From contig JAOPZD010000210.1 in NCBI GenBank assembly GCA_025964295.1, positions 1 through 7,602 on the forward strand: a DNA stretch of 7,602 bases. The letters are read 5' to 3'. Positions 1 through 5,187 of this stretch are shown piece after piece (position 1 is the first letter of the stretch; every line of letters starts with the position of its first letter). Made by a program: the position numbers and the translations under genes. The stretch is from Conexibacter sp. (GTDB lineage: Bacteria; Actinomycetota; Thermoleophilia; Solirubrobacterales; Solirubrobacteraceae). The notes beneath the pieces are model-generated. The model ran no database searches. It saw only the letters and a list, made by a program, of their open reading frames with translations, and was not told where the DNA came from.

Positions 1-102
1 GTGACGCTCCCGCCCGACGAGCTGCGCGAGCGCCTGCACCGGCGCCTGGCCGAGGTCGGGCCCGGCGCGCCACCGCCCGTCCCGTCCCCGCCGCCCAGGT
101 GA
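1..102 (+). CDS. 3' end of an unidentified gene
   Basis: An open frame enters from the left edge and stops at TGA 100-102. The 33 visible residues comprise a charged helical stretch (about residues 6-18, with DELRERLHRRLAE) and a proline-rich tail ending PPPR. Position 1 happens to be a GTG, but nothing shows it to be the start, so I treat this as a C-terminal fragment. The stop overlaps the GTG start of the next gene in a GTGA arrangement, which is typical of translational coupling and is the main reason to believe the frame is real. No family can be assigned. Confidence 0.5.
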   Translation: MTLPPDELRERLHRRLAEVGPGAPPPVPSPPPR

Positions 103-308
103 CCGCCGACGGCCCACCCGACGAGGCGCTGCTGCGCCCCTGCGACGTCGCCGCGTGGCTGGACGTCGAGGAGTCCTGGGTCGCCCAGGCCGTCGCGCGC
201 GACGACCTGCCGGTCATGGGCTTCACCTCCACCGGGGAGCCGATCGTGGTCGCCGCGGAGGTCCGCGCGTGGCTGCGGCGACCCGATCCGTACGGGGACC
301 ACACGTAG
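99..308 (+). CDS. Small helix-turn-helix protein, excisionase/MerR-like
   Basis: This 69-aa protein matches the compact helix-turn-helix fold of excisionase-type proteins. An LLRPCDVAAWLDVEESWV stretch (about residues 11-28) reads as the two DNA-binding helices. A short segment with DLPVMGF follows, where this family usually has its wing and LP motif, and then a closing helix with EVRAWL near residues 54-59. Such domains usually bind DNA as architectural or regulatory factors. The start is a GTG overlapping the stop of the preceding gene, so translation is probably coupled. The next gene, glgP, begins 35 bp downstream on the same strand, so co-transcription is possible, but a regulatory link to glycogen metabolism is only inference. 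No integrase or phage gene is nearby, so a true excisionase role is unlikely. Confidence 0.72.
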   Translation: MTADGPPDEALLRPCDVAAWLDVEESWVAQAVARDDLPVMGFTSTGEPIVVAAEVRAWLRRPDPYGDHT

Positions 309-343
309 GTGTCCTGCCGGCAAATAGGGGTAGACGGGGGCCA

Positions 344-2446
344 ATGACCGACGCCGGACGCCGCGACATCGACCGTGCCATCGCCGGCCTGGCGGGCCGC
401 CTGCCGGCCGAGCTGGAGGTGCTGGCGCGGATCGCCTACGACTACGCGTGGGCGTGGGATCCCGACGGCGACGCCGTCTTCGGCGCGGTCGACCCGGACC
501 GCTGGACCTCGTGCGCCGGCAACCCGGTCCGGCTGCTGCAGGAGGCCGGCGCCGACCGCCTCGCCGCGGCCGCGCAGGACACCGGGCTGATGGAGCGCGC
601 CGCGGCGCTGGACCGGCGGCTGCGCGAGCACCGCGAGGCGCCGCCGTCGCGCGACGGCGGGCCGGTCGCCTACTTCTGCGCCGAGTACGCGATCCACGCC
701 TCGCTGCCGGTCTACTCCGGCGGGCTCGGCGCGCTGGCCGGCGACCTCGTCAAGGAGGCGTCGGACCGCGCGCTGCCGTTCGTCGCGATCGGCCTGCTCT
801 ACCGCCAGGGCTACTTCCGCCAGCGGATCGACATGGCGGGCTGGCAGCGCGAGTACTGGCTGGACACCGACGCCGACCGGCTGCCCGCCGCGCTGATCCG
901 CGGCGACGACGGCGAACCGATGACCGTCACGGTCCCGACGCGCGACGAGCGGATCGTCGCGCAGATCTGGCGCGTCGACGTCGGCCGCGTGCCGCTGCTG
1001 CTGCTCGACGCCGAGCGGCCGGAGAACTCCGCCTTCGGGCGCTTCACGACGTCGCAGCTCTACGTCGGCTCGCCCGAGGTCCGGCTCAACCAATATGCCC
1101 TGCTCGGCGTCGGCGGCCGCCGCGCGCTCGAGGCGCTGGGCATCGAGCCCGAGGTCATCCACCTCAACGAGGGCCACGCCGCGTTCGGCGCCCTGCAGGA
1201 GCCGGGCGCGACGATCGAGGAGGTCGTCGAGAGCAGCCGGCGCCACACGGTCTTCACCACGCACACGCCGGTCCCCGCGGGCAACGACGCCTACCCCGGC
1301 GGCGAGGTCGCGCTGCTGCTCGAGCCGCTCATCGAGGAGCGCGGCTTCCGCCAGGACGACGTCCTCGCGCTCGGCCGGACCCATCCCGAGGACCACCACG
1401 AGCCGTTCGGGATCACCCAGCTGGCGATCCGCACGGCGCGGGCGACCAACGCGGTCAGCCGCCGTCACGGCGAGGTCGCGCGCGAGATGTGGCACGAGCT
1501 GTGGCCCGACCGCCCGCTCGACGAGGTCCCGATCACCCACGTCACCAACGGCGTGCACGTGCCGTCGTGGATCGGCGGCCCGATGCGCCGCCTGCTGGAC
1601 CGCCACCTCGGCGAGGGCTGGATCACGCACGCCGCCGACCCGGCCACGTGGGAGGGCATCGACGCGATCCCCGGCGACGAGCTGCTGGCCGTGCGCCGCG
1701 AGCAGCGCTCCGCGCTGGTCGACCTCGTCCGCGAGCGCATCCCGCGCGACCGCCTGGTGCGCGGGGAGGAGCGGTCGTTCGTCGAGGCGGCCGAGTCCGC
1801 CTTCGACCCCGACGCGCTGACGATCGGCTTCGCGCGCCGCGTGGCGACCTACAAGCGCCTGGCGCTGATGGTCCACGACGCCGAGCGCGCGCTGGACCTC
1901 CTGCGCGGCGACCGGCCGGTGCAGCTGATCATCGCCGGCAAGGCGCACCCCAAGGACGACCCGGGCAAGGCGCTGATCCAGCAGCTGCTGCACCTGCGCG
2001 GGGCGGAGGGGACGCAGGGGCGCGTCGTCTTCCTCGCCGACTACGACCTCGCGTCCGCCGCGCGGCTGGTCGGCGGCTGCGACGTCTGGGTCAACCTGCC
2101 GCGGCCGCCGCTGGAGGCGTCGGGCACGTCGGGGATGAAGTCGGTCCTCAACGGCGGCCTGCAGTTGAGCGTCCTGGACGGCTGGTGGGCCGAGGCCTAC
2201 GACGGGTTCAACGGCTGGGCGCTGCCCGGCGAGGTCGACGCCGACCACCAGGCCCAGGACTCGCGCGACGCGGCCATGTTGTACCGGCTGCTCGAGGACG
2301 AGATCGTCCCTGAGTTCTACGCGGGCGACGGCGCTTGGGTGCGGCGGGTCAAGGCGTCGCTGAAGACGCTGTCGCCGCAGTTCTCGGCAACGCGGATGCT
2401 CGCCGACTACGAGCGCAAGATGTACGCCTCGCAGGTCAAGGCCTAG
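344..2446 (+). CDS. glgP: Alpha-glucan (glycogen) phosphorylase, DUF3417 type
   Basis: This cytoplasmic GT35-family enzyme uses phosphate to release alpha-D-glucose-1-phosphate from glycogen-type glucans, with PLP as cofactor. The 700-aa product has the layout of the short bacterial class: an N-terminal DUF3417 domain (about residues 15-100, with a LARIAYDYAWAW motif) followed by the phosphorylase core. Landmarks are AYFCAEY with SLPVYSGGLG (from residue 109), HLNEGHAAF (273-281), THTPVPAGND (from 306) and THVTNGVHVPSW. In FARRVATYKR (496-505), R499 and K504 align with the phosphate-binding Arg569 and Lys574 of muscle phosphorylase. EASGTSGMK ends in K599, the expected PLP Schiff-base lysine. 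The catalytic core looks complete. I chose ATG 344 because the DUF3417 homology begins just after it and further extension would run through the helix-turn-helix gene. The only ribosome-binding candidate is a G-run at 336-340, which is weak. The stop lies 4 bp from the convergent ligA stop. Confidence 0.97.
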   Translation: MTDAGRRDIDRAIAGLAGRLPAELEVLARIAYDYAWAWDPDGDAVFGAVDPDRWTSCAGNPVRLLQEAGADRLAAAAQDTGLMERAAALDRRLREHREAPPSRDGGPVAYFCAEYAIHASLPVYSGGLGALAGDLVKEASDRALPFVAIGLLYRQGYFRQRIDMAGWQREYWLDTDADRLPAALIRGDDGEPMTVTVPTRDERIVAQIWRVDVGRVPLLLLDAERPENSAFGRFTTSQLYVGSPEVRLNQYALLGVGGRRALEALGIEPEVIHLNEGHAAFGALQEPGATIEEVVESSRRHTVFTTHTPVPAGNDAYPGGEVALLLEPLIEERGFRQDDVLALGRTHPEDHHEPFGITQLAIRTARATNAVSRRHGEVAREMWHELWPDRPLDEVPITHVTNGVHVPSWIGGPMRRLLDRHLGEGWITHAADPATWEGIDAIPGDELLAVRREQRSALVDLVRERIPRDRLVRGEERSFVEAAESAFDPDALTIGFARRVATYKRLALMVHDAERALDLLRGDRPVQLIIAGKAHPKDDPGKALIQQLLHLRGAEGTQGRVVFLADYDLASAARLVGGCDVWVNLPRPPLEASGTSGMKSVLNGGLQLSVLDGWWAEAYDGFNGWALPGEVDADHQAQDSRDAAMLYRLLEDEIVPEFYAGDGAWVRRVKASLKTLSPQFSATRMLADYERKMYASQVKA

Positions 2447-2450
2447 GCGT

Positions 2451-4460
2451 TCAGGCGACGCCGGCCTCGGCCAGCCAGCGCCACAGCTCGTCCTGGCCGA
2501 CGACCGCGACGCCGAGCTTCTCGGCCTTCGCGGTCTTCGCCGCGCCGGTGTTGGCGCCGGCCAGCAGGTAGTCGGTCTCGCCCGAGACCGAGGAGGCCGT
2601 CGTCGCCGCGGCCAGCTCGACCAGGCGCGTGACCTCGGGCCGCGAGACCTTCGCGCCCGAGCGCGGGTCGGTGAACGCGCCGGTGATGACCACCGCCTTG
2701 CCCTTCAGCGGCGAGTCCCCGGCGGCGGCGACGTCGACCGGGCGGTCCTCGTCGTGGACGTCGAGGTCGACGCCGTGGTCGCGCAGCGCCGCGATCTCCT
2801 CCAGCACCTCGGGGCGCTGGAAGAACGCGACGACCGACTCGGCGACCTTCGGGCCGATGTCCTTGATCGCGACGAGCTCCTCGACGCTGGCGCCGGCGAC
2901 GTCCTCGAGCGTCTCGAAGCCCGCGAGGCACAGGCGCTTGGCCGTCCCGTCGGAGGCCATCGGGATCGCCAGGCCGATCAGCGCGCGCCGCAGGCCGATG
3001 CCCTTGGAGCGCTCGATCGAGGCCACCATGTTGCTCGCGCTGACCTCGCCCATGCGCTCGTAGGCCTGCAGCTGCTCGGCGGTCAAGGTGTAGAAGTCGG
3101 CCCGGGTCTTCAGGACGCCGTCCTCGGCGAGCTTCTCGATCCAGACGTCGCCGACGCCCTCCATGTCGGCCGCGGGCCGCGACGCCCAGTGCATCAGCCG
3201 CCGCGTGATCTGCGCCGGGCACTGCAGGTTGGGGCACCAGCGCTCCTCGCCGGTCCCGCGGATCTCGAGCTCGGTCCCGCACGACGGGCAGCGCACCGGC
3301 GGCTCGATGACCTCCTCGGTGCCGTCGCGGTCCTCCGGGATCGAGCGGCCGGCGAACGGGATCACGTCGCCGCGGCGCACGACCGCGATCGTGTCGCCGA
3401 TGCGCAGGTCGCGCTCGCGGATCAGCCGCGGGTTGTGCAGGGTGATGTTCTCGACGGTCACGCCGCCGACGAAGACCGGCTCGACCCGCGCGCGCGGCGC
3501 GATCCGCCCGATCTTGCCGACCTGCCACTCGACGGCCAGCAGCTTGGTCAGCTTCTCCTCGGGCGGGTACTTGAAGGCCATCGCGCCGCGCGGCTCGGCG
3601 CTGTTGAAGCCGGCGGCCTGGAAGGCGGCGGGCTCGTGGAGGCGGACGACGGCGCCGTCGATGTCGTAGTCGAGGTCGTCGCGCCGCTCGCCGATCGCGT
3701 GGATCGCCGCGATCACCGCGTCGGCGTCGTCGCAGATCGTCTGGTGGACGAGCTCGATGCCGATGCCCTCGGGATCGATCTCCGTGCCGTCCTCGCGCTC
3801 GGCGCCGAAGGCGAAGAAGCGCAGCAGGCGCCCGGCCTCGGCCGCCGCCTCGGGGTCCTTCTGCATCAGCGTGCCGGCCGCGCCGTTGCGCGGGTTGGTC
3901 AGCGGCTTGTCGGGATGCGCGTCGTTGTAGGCCTGCCACGTCGAGAGCGCCATCAGCGCCTCGCCGCGGACCTCGATGCGGCCGGGCTCGCCGATCTCGG
4001 CCGGCAGCGCGGGGAGGACCCAGCGGGCCTTGTCGGTGACGATCTCGCCGATCGCCCCGGTCCCGCGCGTGGCGACGTAGTCGAGCTTGCCGTCCTCGTA
4101 GACGATCGACAGCGAGAGGCCGTCGAGCTTCTCGGACACCCGGAAGACCTGGCCCTCGAAGCGTGCGCAGAACGTCCGGACGGCGGCTTCGGTCGTCGCC
4201 TTGGCCAGCGACAGCATCGGCCGCGCGTGGCGGACGGTCGGGCCGGTCAGCTGCTGGGGCGCGTTGACCTTGTCCAGCGGGCTGTCGGCGGGCTCCAGGT
4301 CGGGATGCTCGGCGACCAGGGCGGTCAGCTCGTCCTTGAGCGCGTCGTAGTCGGCGTCGGGGATCGTGGTCGCGTCGCCGTCGGCGTAGTAGGCGTCGTT
4401 GAGGGCCTTGACCCGGGCGCTCAGCTCGGCGATCCGCGCGCCGATGTCCGTCTTGCTCAC
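2451..4460 (-). CDS. ligA: NAD+-dependent DNA ligase LigA, divergent active site
   Basis: The enzyme seals nicks in duplex DNA using NAD+ during replication and repair. The 669-aa length is normal for LigA and all domains are present. Domain Ia has YY (24-25) and PDADYD (34-39). The adenylation domain has HARPMLSL and KLDG with nucleophile K111, then EVRGE (E167), NPRN (R191), DIDG (D268) and K297 in AFKYP. An OB fold follows. The zinc finger has cysteines at 391, 394, 409 and 414. Helix-hairpin-helix repeats span about 425-548 and a BRCT domain about 584-663. By alignment from memory to E. coli LigA, several near-invariant positions differ: TRGDG reads TRGTG, Arg208 is M199, Lys290 is R273, and the usual RHVGE-like HhH motif reads PMASD. 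It may be a second, divergent LigA or simply this lineage's housekeeping copy. The start is GTG 4460 with no clear Shine-Dalgarno. It diverges from the csp gene. Confidence 0.94.
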   Translation of the reverse strand: MSKTDIGARIAELSARVKALNDAYYADGDATTIPDADYDALKDELTALVAEHPDLEPADSPLDKVNAPQQLTGPTVRHARPMLSLAKATTEAAVRTFCARFEGQVFRVSEKLDGLSLSIVYEDGKLDYVATRGTGAIGEIVTDKARWVLPALPAEIGEPGRIEVRGEALMALSTWQAYNDAHPDKPLTNPRNGAAGTLMQKDPEAAAEAGRLLRFFAFGAEREDGTEIDPEGIGIELVHQTICDDADAVIAAIHAIGERRDDLDYDIDGAVVRLHEPAAFQAAGFNSAEPRGAMAFKYPPEEKLTKLLAVEWQVGKIGRIAPRARVEPVFVGGVTVENITLHNPRLIRERDLRIGDTIAVVRRGDVIPFAGRSIPEDRDGTEEVIEPPVRCPSCGTELEIRGTGEERWCPNLQCPAQITRRLMHWASRPAADMEGVGDVWIEKLAEDGVLKTRADFYTLTAEQLQAYERMGEVSASNMVASIERSKGIGLRRALIGLAIPMASDGTAKRLCLAGFETLEDVAGASVEELVAIKDIGPKVAESVVAFFQRPEVLEEIAALRDHGVDLDVHDEDRPVDVAAAGDSPLKGKAVVITGAFTDPRSGAKVSRPEVTRLVELAAATTASSVSGETDYLLAGANTGAAKTAKAEKLGVAVVGQDELWRWLAEAGVA

Positions 4461-4503
4461 CCCGACATGGTGACGCGTGGGGCGGAGGGACCGGGAGTCT
4501 CGC

Positions 4504-4509
4504 TAGACT
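4504..4509 (+). promoter_or_regulatory. Putative -10 box of the csp promoter
   Basis: TAGACT matches the actinobacterial TANNNT -10 pattern in the ligA/csp divergent intergenic region. No convincing -35 lies at the usual distance (the sequence there is GGCGGA). Transcription would start near 4515-4517, giving a leader of roughly 105 nt before the csp ATG. The box is the right half of a small inverted repeat, AGTCT-CGCT-AGACT (4496-4509), a possible site for a regulator. Assignment rests on pattern and position only. Confidence 0.45.
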
Positions 4510-4512
4510 TCC

Positions 4513-4619
4513 TGAGACCAGGTCGGGCAGAAGCCCGGCTACGCCGTGTCCGGCGCGCAGTCGTTGCCTCGTTGCTTCCTCCGCGTTCGCAGAACACACA
4601 CCCCCGGAGGAGAGTCTCA
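4513..4619 (+). promoter_or_regulatory. Candidate structured 5' leader RNA of csp
   Basis: The leader can form several helices side by side. The first pairs 4521-4528 with 4533-4540 (8 bp including two G-U pairs) around an AGAA loop. The second pairs 4542-4546 with 4551-4555 (5 bp) around UGUC. The third pairs an anti-Shine-Dalgarno at 4577-4583 (UCCUCCG) with the Shine-Dalgarno at 4605-4611 (CGGAGGA), seven Watson-Crick pairs plus a G-U at 4576/4612, around a 21-nt loop. TGAGAC at 4513-4518 is complementary to GTCTCA at 4614-4619 and could close the whole into a multibranch junction, but only if transcription starts at or before 4513. A tandem TCGTTGC (4561-4567 and 4569-4575) lies between the second and third helices. 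Long structured leaders are known for enterobacterial cspA. This one is not a match I recognise. Confidence 0.45.
4606..4612 (+). promoter_or_regulatory. Strong Shine-Dalgarno of csp
   Basis: GGAGGAG lies 9 nt before ATG 4622 and is the only near-consensus ribosome binding site in the window. Most other genes here appear leaderless or weakly led, which implies high translation of csp. The site is complementary to an upstream UCCUCCG at 4577-4583. Confidence 0.88.
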
Positions 4620-4621
4620 AA

Positions 4622-4825
4622 ATGGCTACAGGAACCGTGAAGTGGTTCAACGACGACAAGGGCTTCGGCTTCATCACGCCCGATGACGCCGGCAAGGACC
4701 TGTTCGTCCACCACAGCGCGATCCAGGGCAGCGGCTTCAAGTCGCTGGCCGAGGGCGCGAAGGTCAGCTTCGAGTCCGAGCAGGGGCCCAAGGGCCCGTC
4801 GGCCGCCAACGTGCAGGTCCTTTAG
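4622..4825 (+). CDS. csp: Cold-shock domain protein (CspA family)
   Basis: This 67-aa protein is a single cold-shock domain, a five-stranded OB-fold that binds single-stranded RNA and DNA and acts as an RNA chaperone. It opens with [21 protein letters not shown]1 is KGFGFI (13-18) and RNP2 is LFVHH (27-31). The aromatic residue that often follows the RNP2 histidine is itself a histidine (H31), a variant I believe also occurs in other bacteria. The length is exactly that of a single-domain Csp. The start is fixed by the strong GGAGGAG and by the conserved N-terminus. A long leader able to pair with the ribosome binding site suggests post-transcriptional control. The following small gene begins 4 bp after the stop and is probably in the same transcript. 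Whether expression is cold-induced or constitutive cannot be read from the sequence. Confidence 0.97.
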   Translation: MATGTVKWFNDDKGFGFITPDDAGKDLFVHHSAIQGSGFKSLAEGAKVSFESEQGPKGPSAANVQVL

Positions 4826-4829
4826 GGAG

Positions 4830-5030
4830 ATGGCCGGCGGCGGCAAGAAGAAGACCACGATGGCGAAGCTCAATCGCGAGAATCGCCAGCGTGAGAAGCG
4901 CGCTGAGAAGAACGCCCGCAAGGAGGCCCGCAAGTCGGGCCTCGTCCCGACGCCGTCGTCCGCTGAGGACGACGAGGTCGTCGAGGACGCGTGGCAGCTC
5001 ACGCGCGGTCTGGACCCGGACCAGCTTTAG
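4830..5030 (+). CDS. Small bipartite-charge protein downstream of csp
   Basis: I do not recognise this 66-aa protein. Its first half is strongly basic (GGGKKK, then repeated Arg/Lys/Glu from about residue 12 to 36) and probably forms one long helix. The second half is acidic (AEDDEVVEDAW at 45-55) and ends LDPDQL. There are no cysteines and no membrane segment. The basic arm could bind nucleic acid or ribosomes, and its position 4 bp after a cold-shock gene and before a strong hairpin favours an RNA-related role, but that is inference. The start at ATG 4830 is directly abutted by AGGGAG with no spacing, so translation may depend on ribosomes finishing csp. ATG 4860, giving a 56-aa protein beginning MAKLNREN, is an equally plausible start. 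Charge segregation and placement support a real gene. Confidence 0.7.
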   Translation: MAGGGKKKTTMAKLNRENRQREKRAEKNARKEARKSGLVPTPSSAEDDEVVEDAWQLTRGLDPDQL

Positions 5031-5035
5031 CACCC

Positions 5036-5064
5036 ACCGCGCGGGCCTACCCGGCCCGCGCGGT
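5036..5064 (+). terminator. Strong hairpin closing the csp operon
   Basis: A perfect 12-bp inverted repeat (arms ACCGCGCGGGCC and GGCCCGCGCGGT, loop TACCC) begins 6 nt after the stop of the 66-aa gene. No U-tract follows, so it resembles the U-less hairpins often proposed as terminators or 3'-end stabilisers in high-GC actinobacteria. Its position at the end of the two-gene unit makes it the natural 3' boundary. Confidence 0.75.
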
Positions 5065-5124
5065 CGCCGCTTCCCGGTGCGTCTCGCTCAACGGCGACGA
5101 CAGCTGAGCATCGGGAGCGGCGAA

Positions 5125-5144
5125 GCCTGCGCAATTGCGCAGGC
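5125..5144. promoter_or_regulatory. Perfect 20-bp palindrome, candidate operator
   Basis: GCCTGCGCAATTGCGCAGGC is its own reverse complement with no spacer. It lies 43 bp before the oxidase start codon and about 26 bp ahead of that gene's putative -10 box. The size and perfect symmetry fit a site for a homodimeric repressor or activator. It could instead fold as a hairpin in any RNA read through from the csp operon. The regulator is not identifiable here. Confidence 0.6.
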
Positions 5145-5149
5145 GATCC

Positions 5150-5168
5150 CCCTGCGGGTCACGCAGGG
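5150..5168. promoter_or_regulatory. Second inverted repeat with the same half-site
   Basis: CCCTGCG and CGCAGGG (7 bp, perfect) flank GGTCA. The inner half-site CCTGCG/CGCAGG is identical to that of the palindrome at 5125-5144. The two centres are about 24.5 bp apart, and this copy covers the space just upstream of the putative -10 at 5171-5176. A bound protein would be expected to block or position RNA polymerase. It may be a second operator for the same regulator, or part of an RNA fold. Confidence 0.5.
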
Positions 5169-5170
5169 TC

Positions 5171-5176
5171 TAGTGT
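5171..5176 (+). promoter_or_regulatory. Putative -10 box of the oxidase gene
   Basis: TAGTGT fits TANNNT and ends 11 nt before ATG 5188, predicting a transcript with a leader of only a few bases. This agrees with the absence of a Shine-Dalgarno before that ATG. The same hexamer serves the 116-aa gene on the other strand (6993-6998). No -35 hexamer is recognisable. Confidence 0.45.
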
Positions 5177-5187
5177 GGCGTGCCCTG

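Noticed and set aside
155..343. Longer N-terminal extension of glgP starting at 155
   Set aside because: It runs out of frame through the helix-turn-helix gene, is arginine/glycine-rich shadow sequence, and lies before the DUF3417 homology that begins just after ATG 344.
2443..4809. Long minus-strand frame of 788 codons over ligA and the csp region
   Set aside because: Composition is Arg/Gly/Ala-rich with no domain. It is a frame shadow of ligA, where all recognisable ligase motifs are in the other frame.
4457..5002. 181-codon minus-strand frame opposite csp
   Set aside because: Antisense to csp and its neighbour, no recognisable motif, and it crosses the ligA/csp promoter region.
4891..5187. 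Extension of the oxidase frame upstream to 4891
   Set aside because: It would overlap the 66-aa gene, the terminator hairpin and the palindromes and has no homology. The conserved GNQS N-terminal motif follows ATG 5188 directly.
5065..5187. Possible tRNA or CRISPR repeat suggested by the inverted repeats
   Set aside because: No TPsiC-like or anticodon-arm pattern, no repeated spacer units, and only two related inverted repeats.
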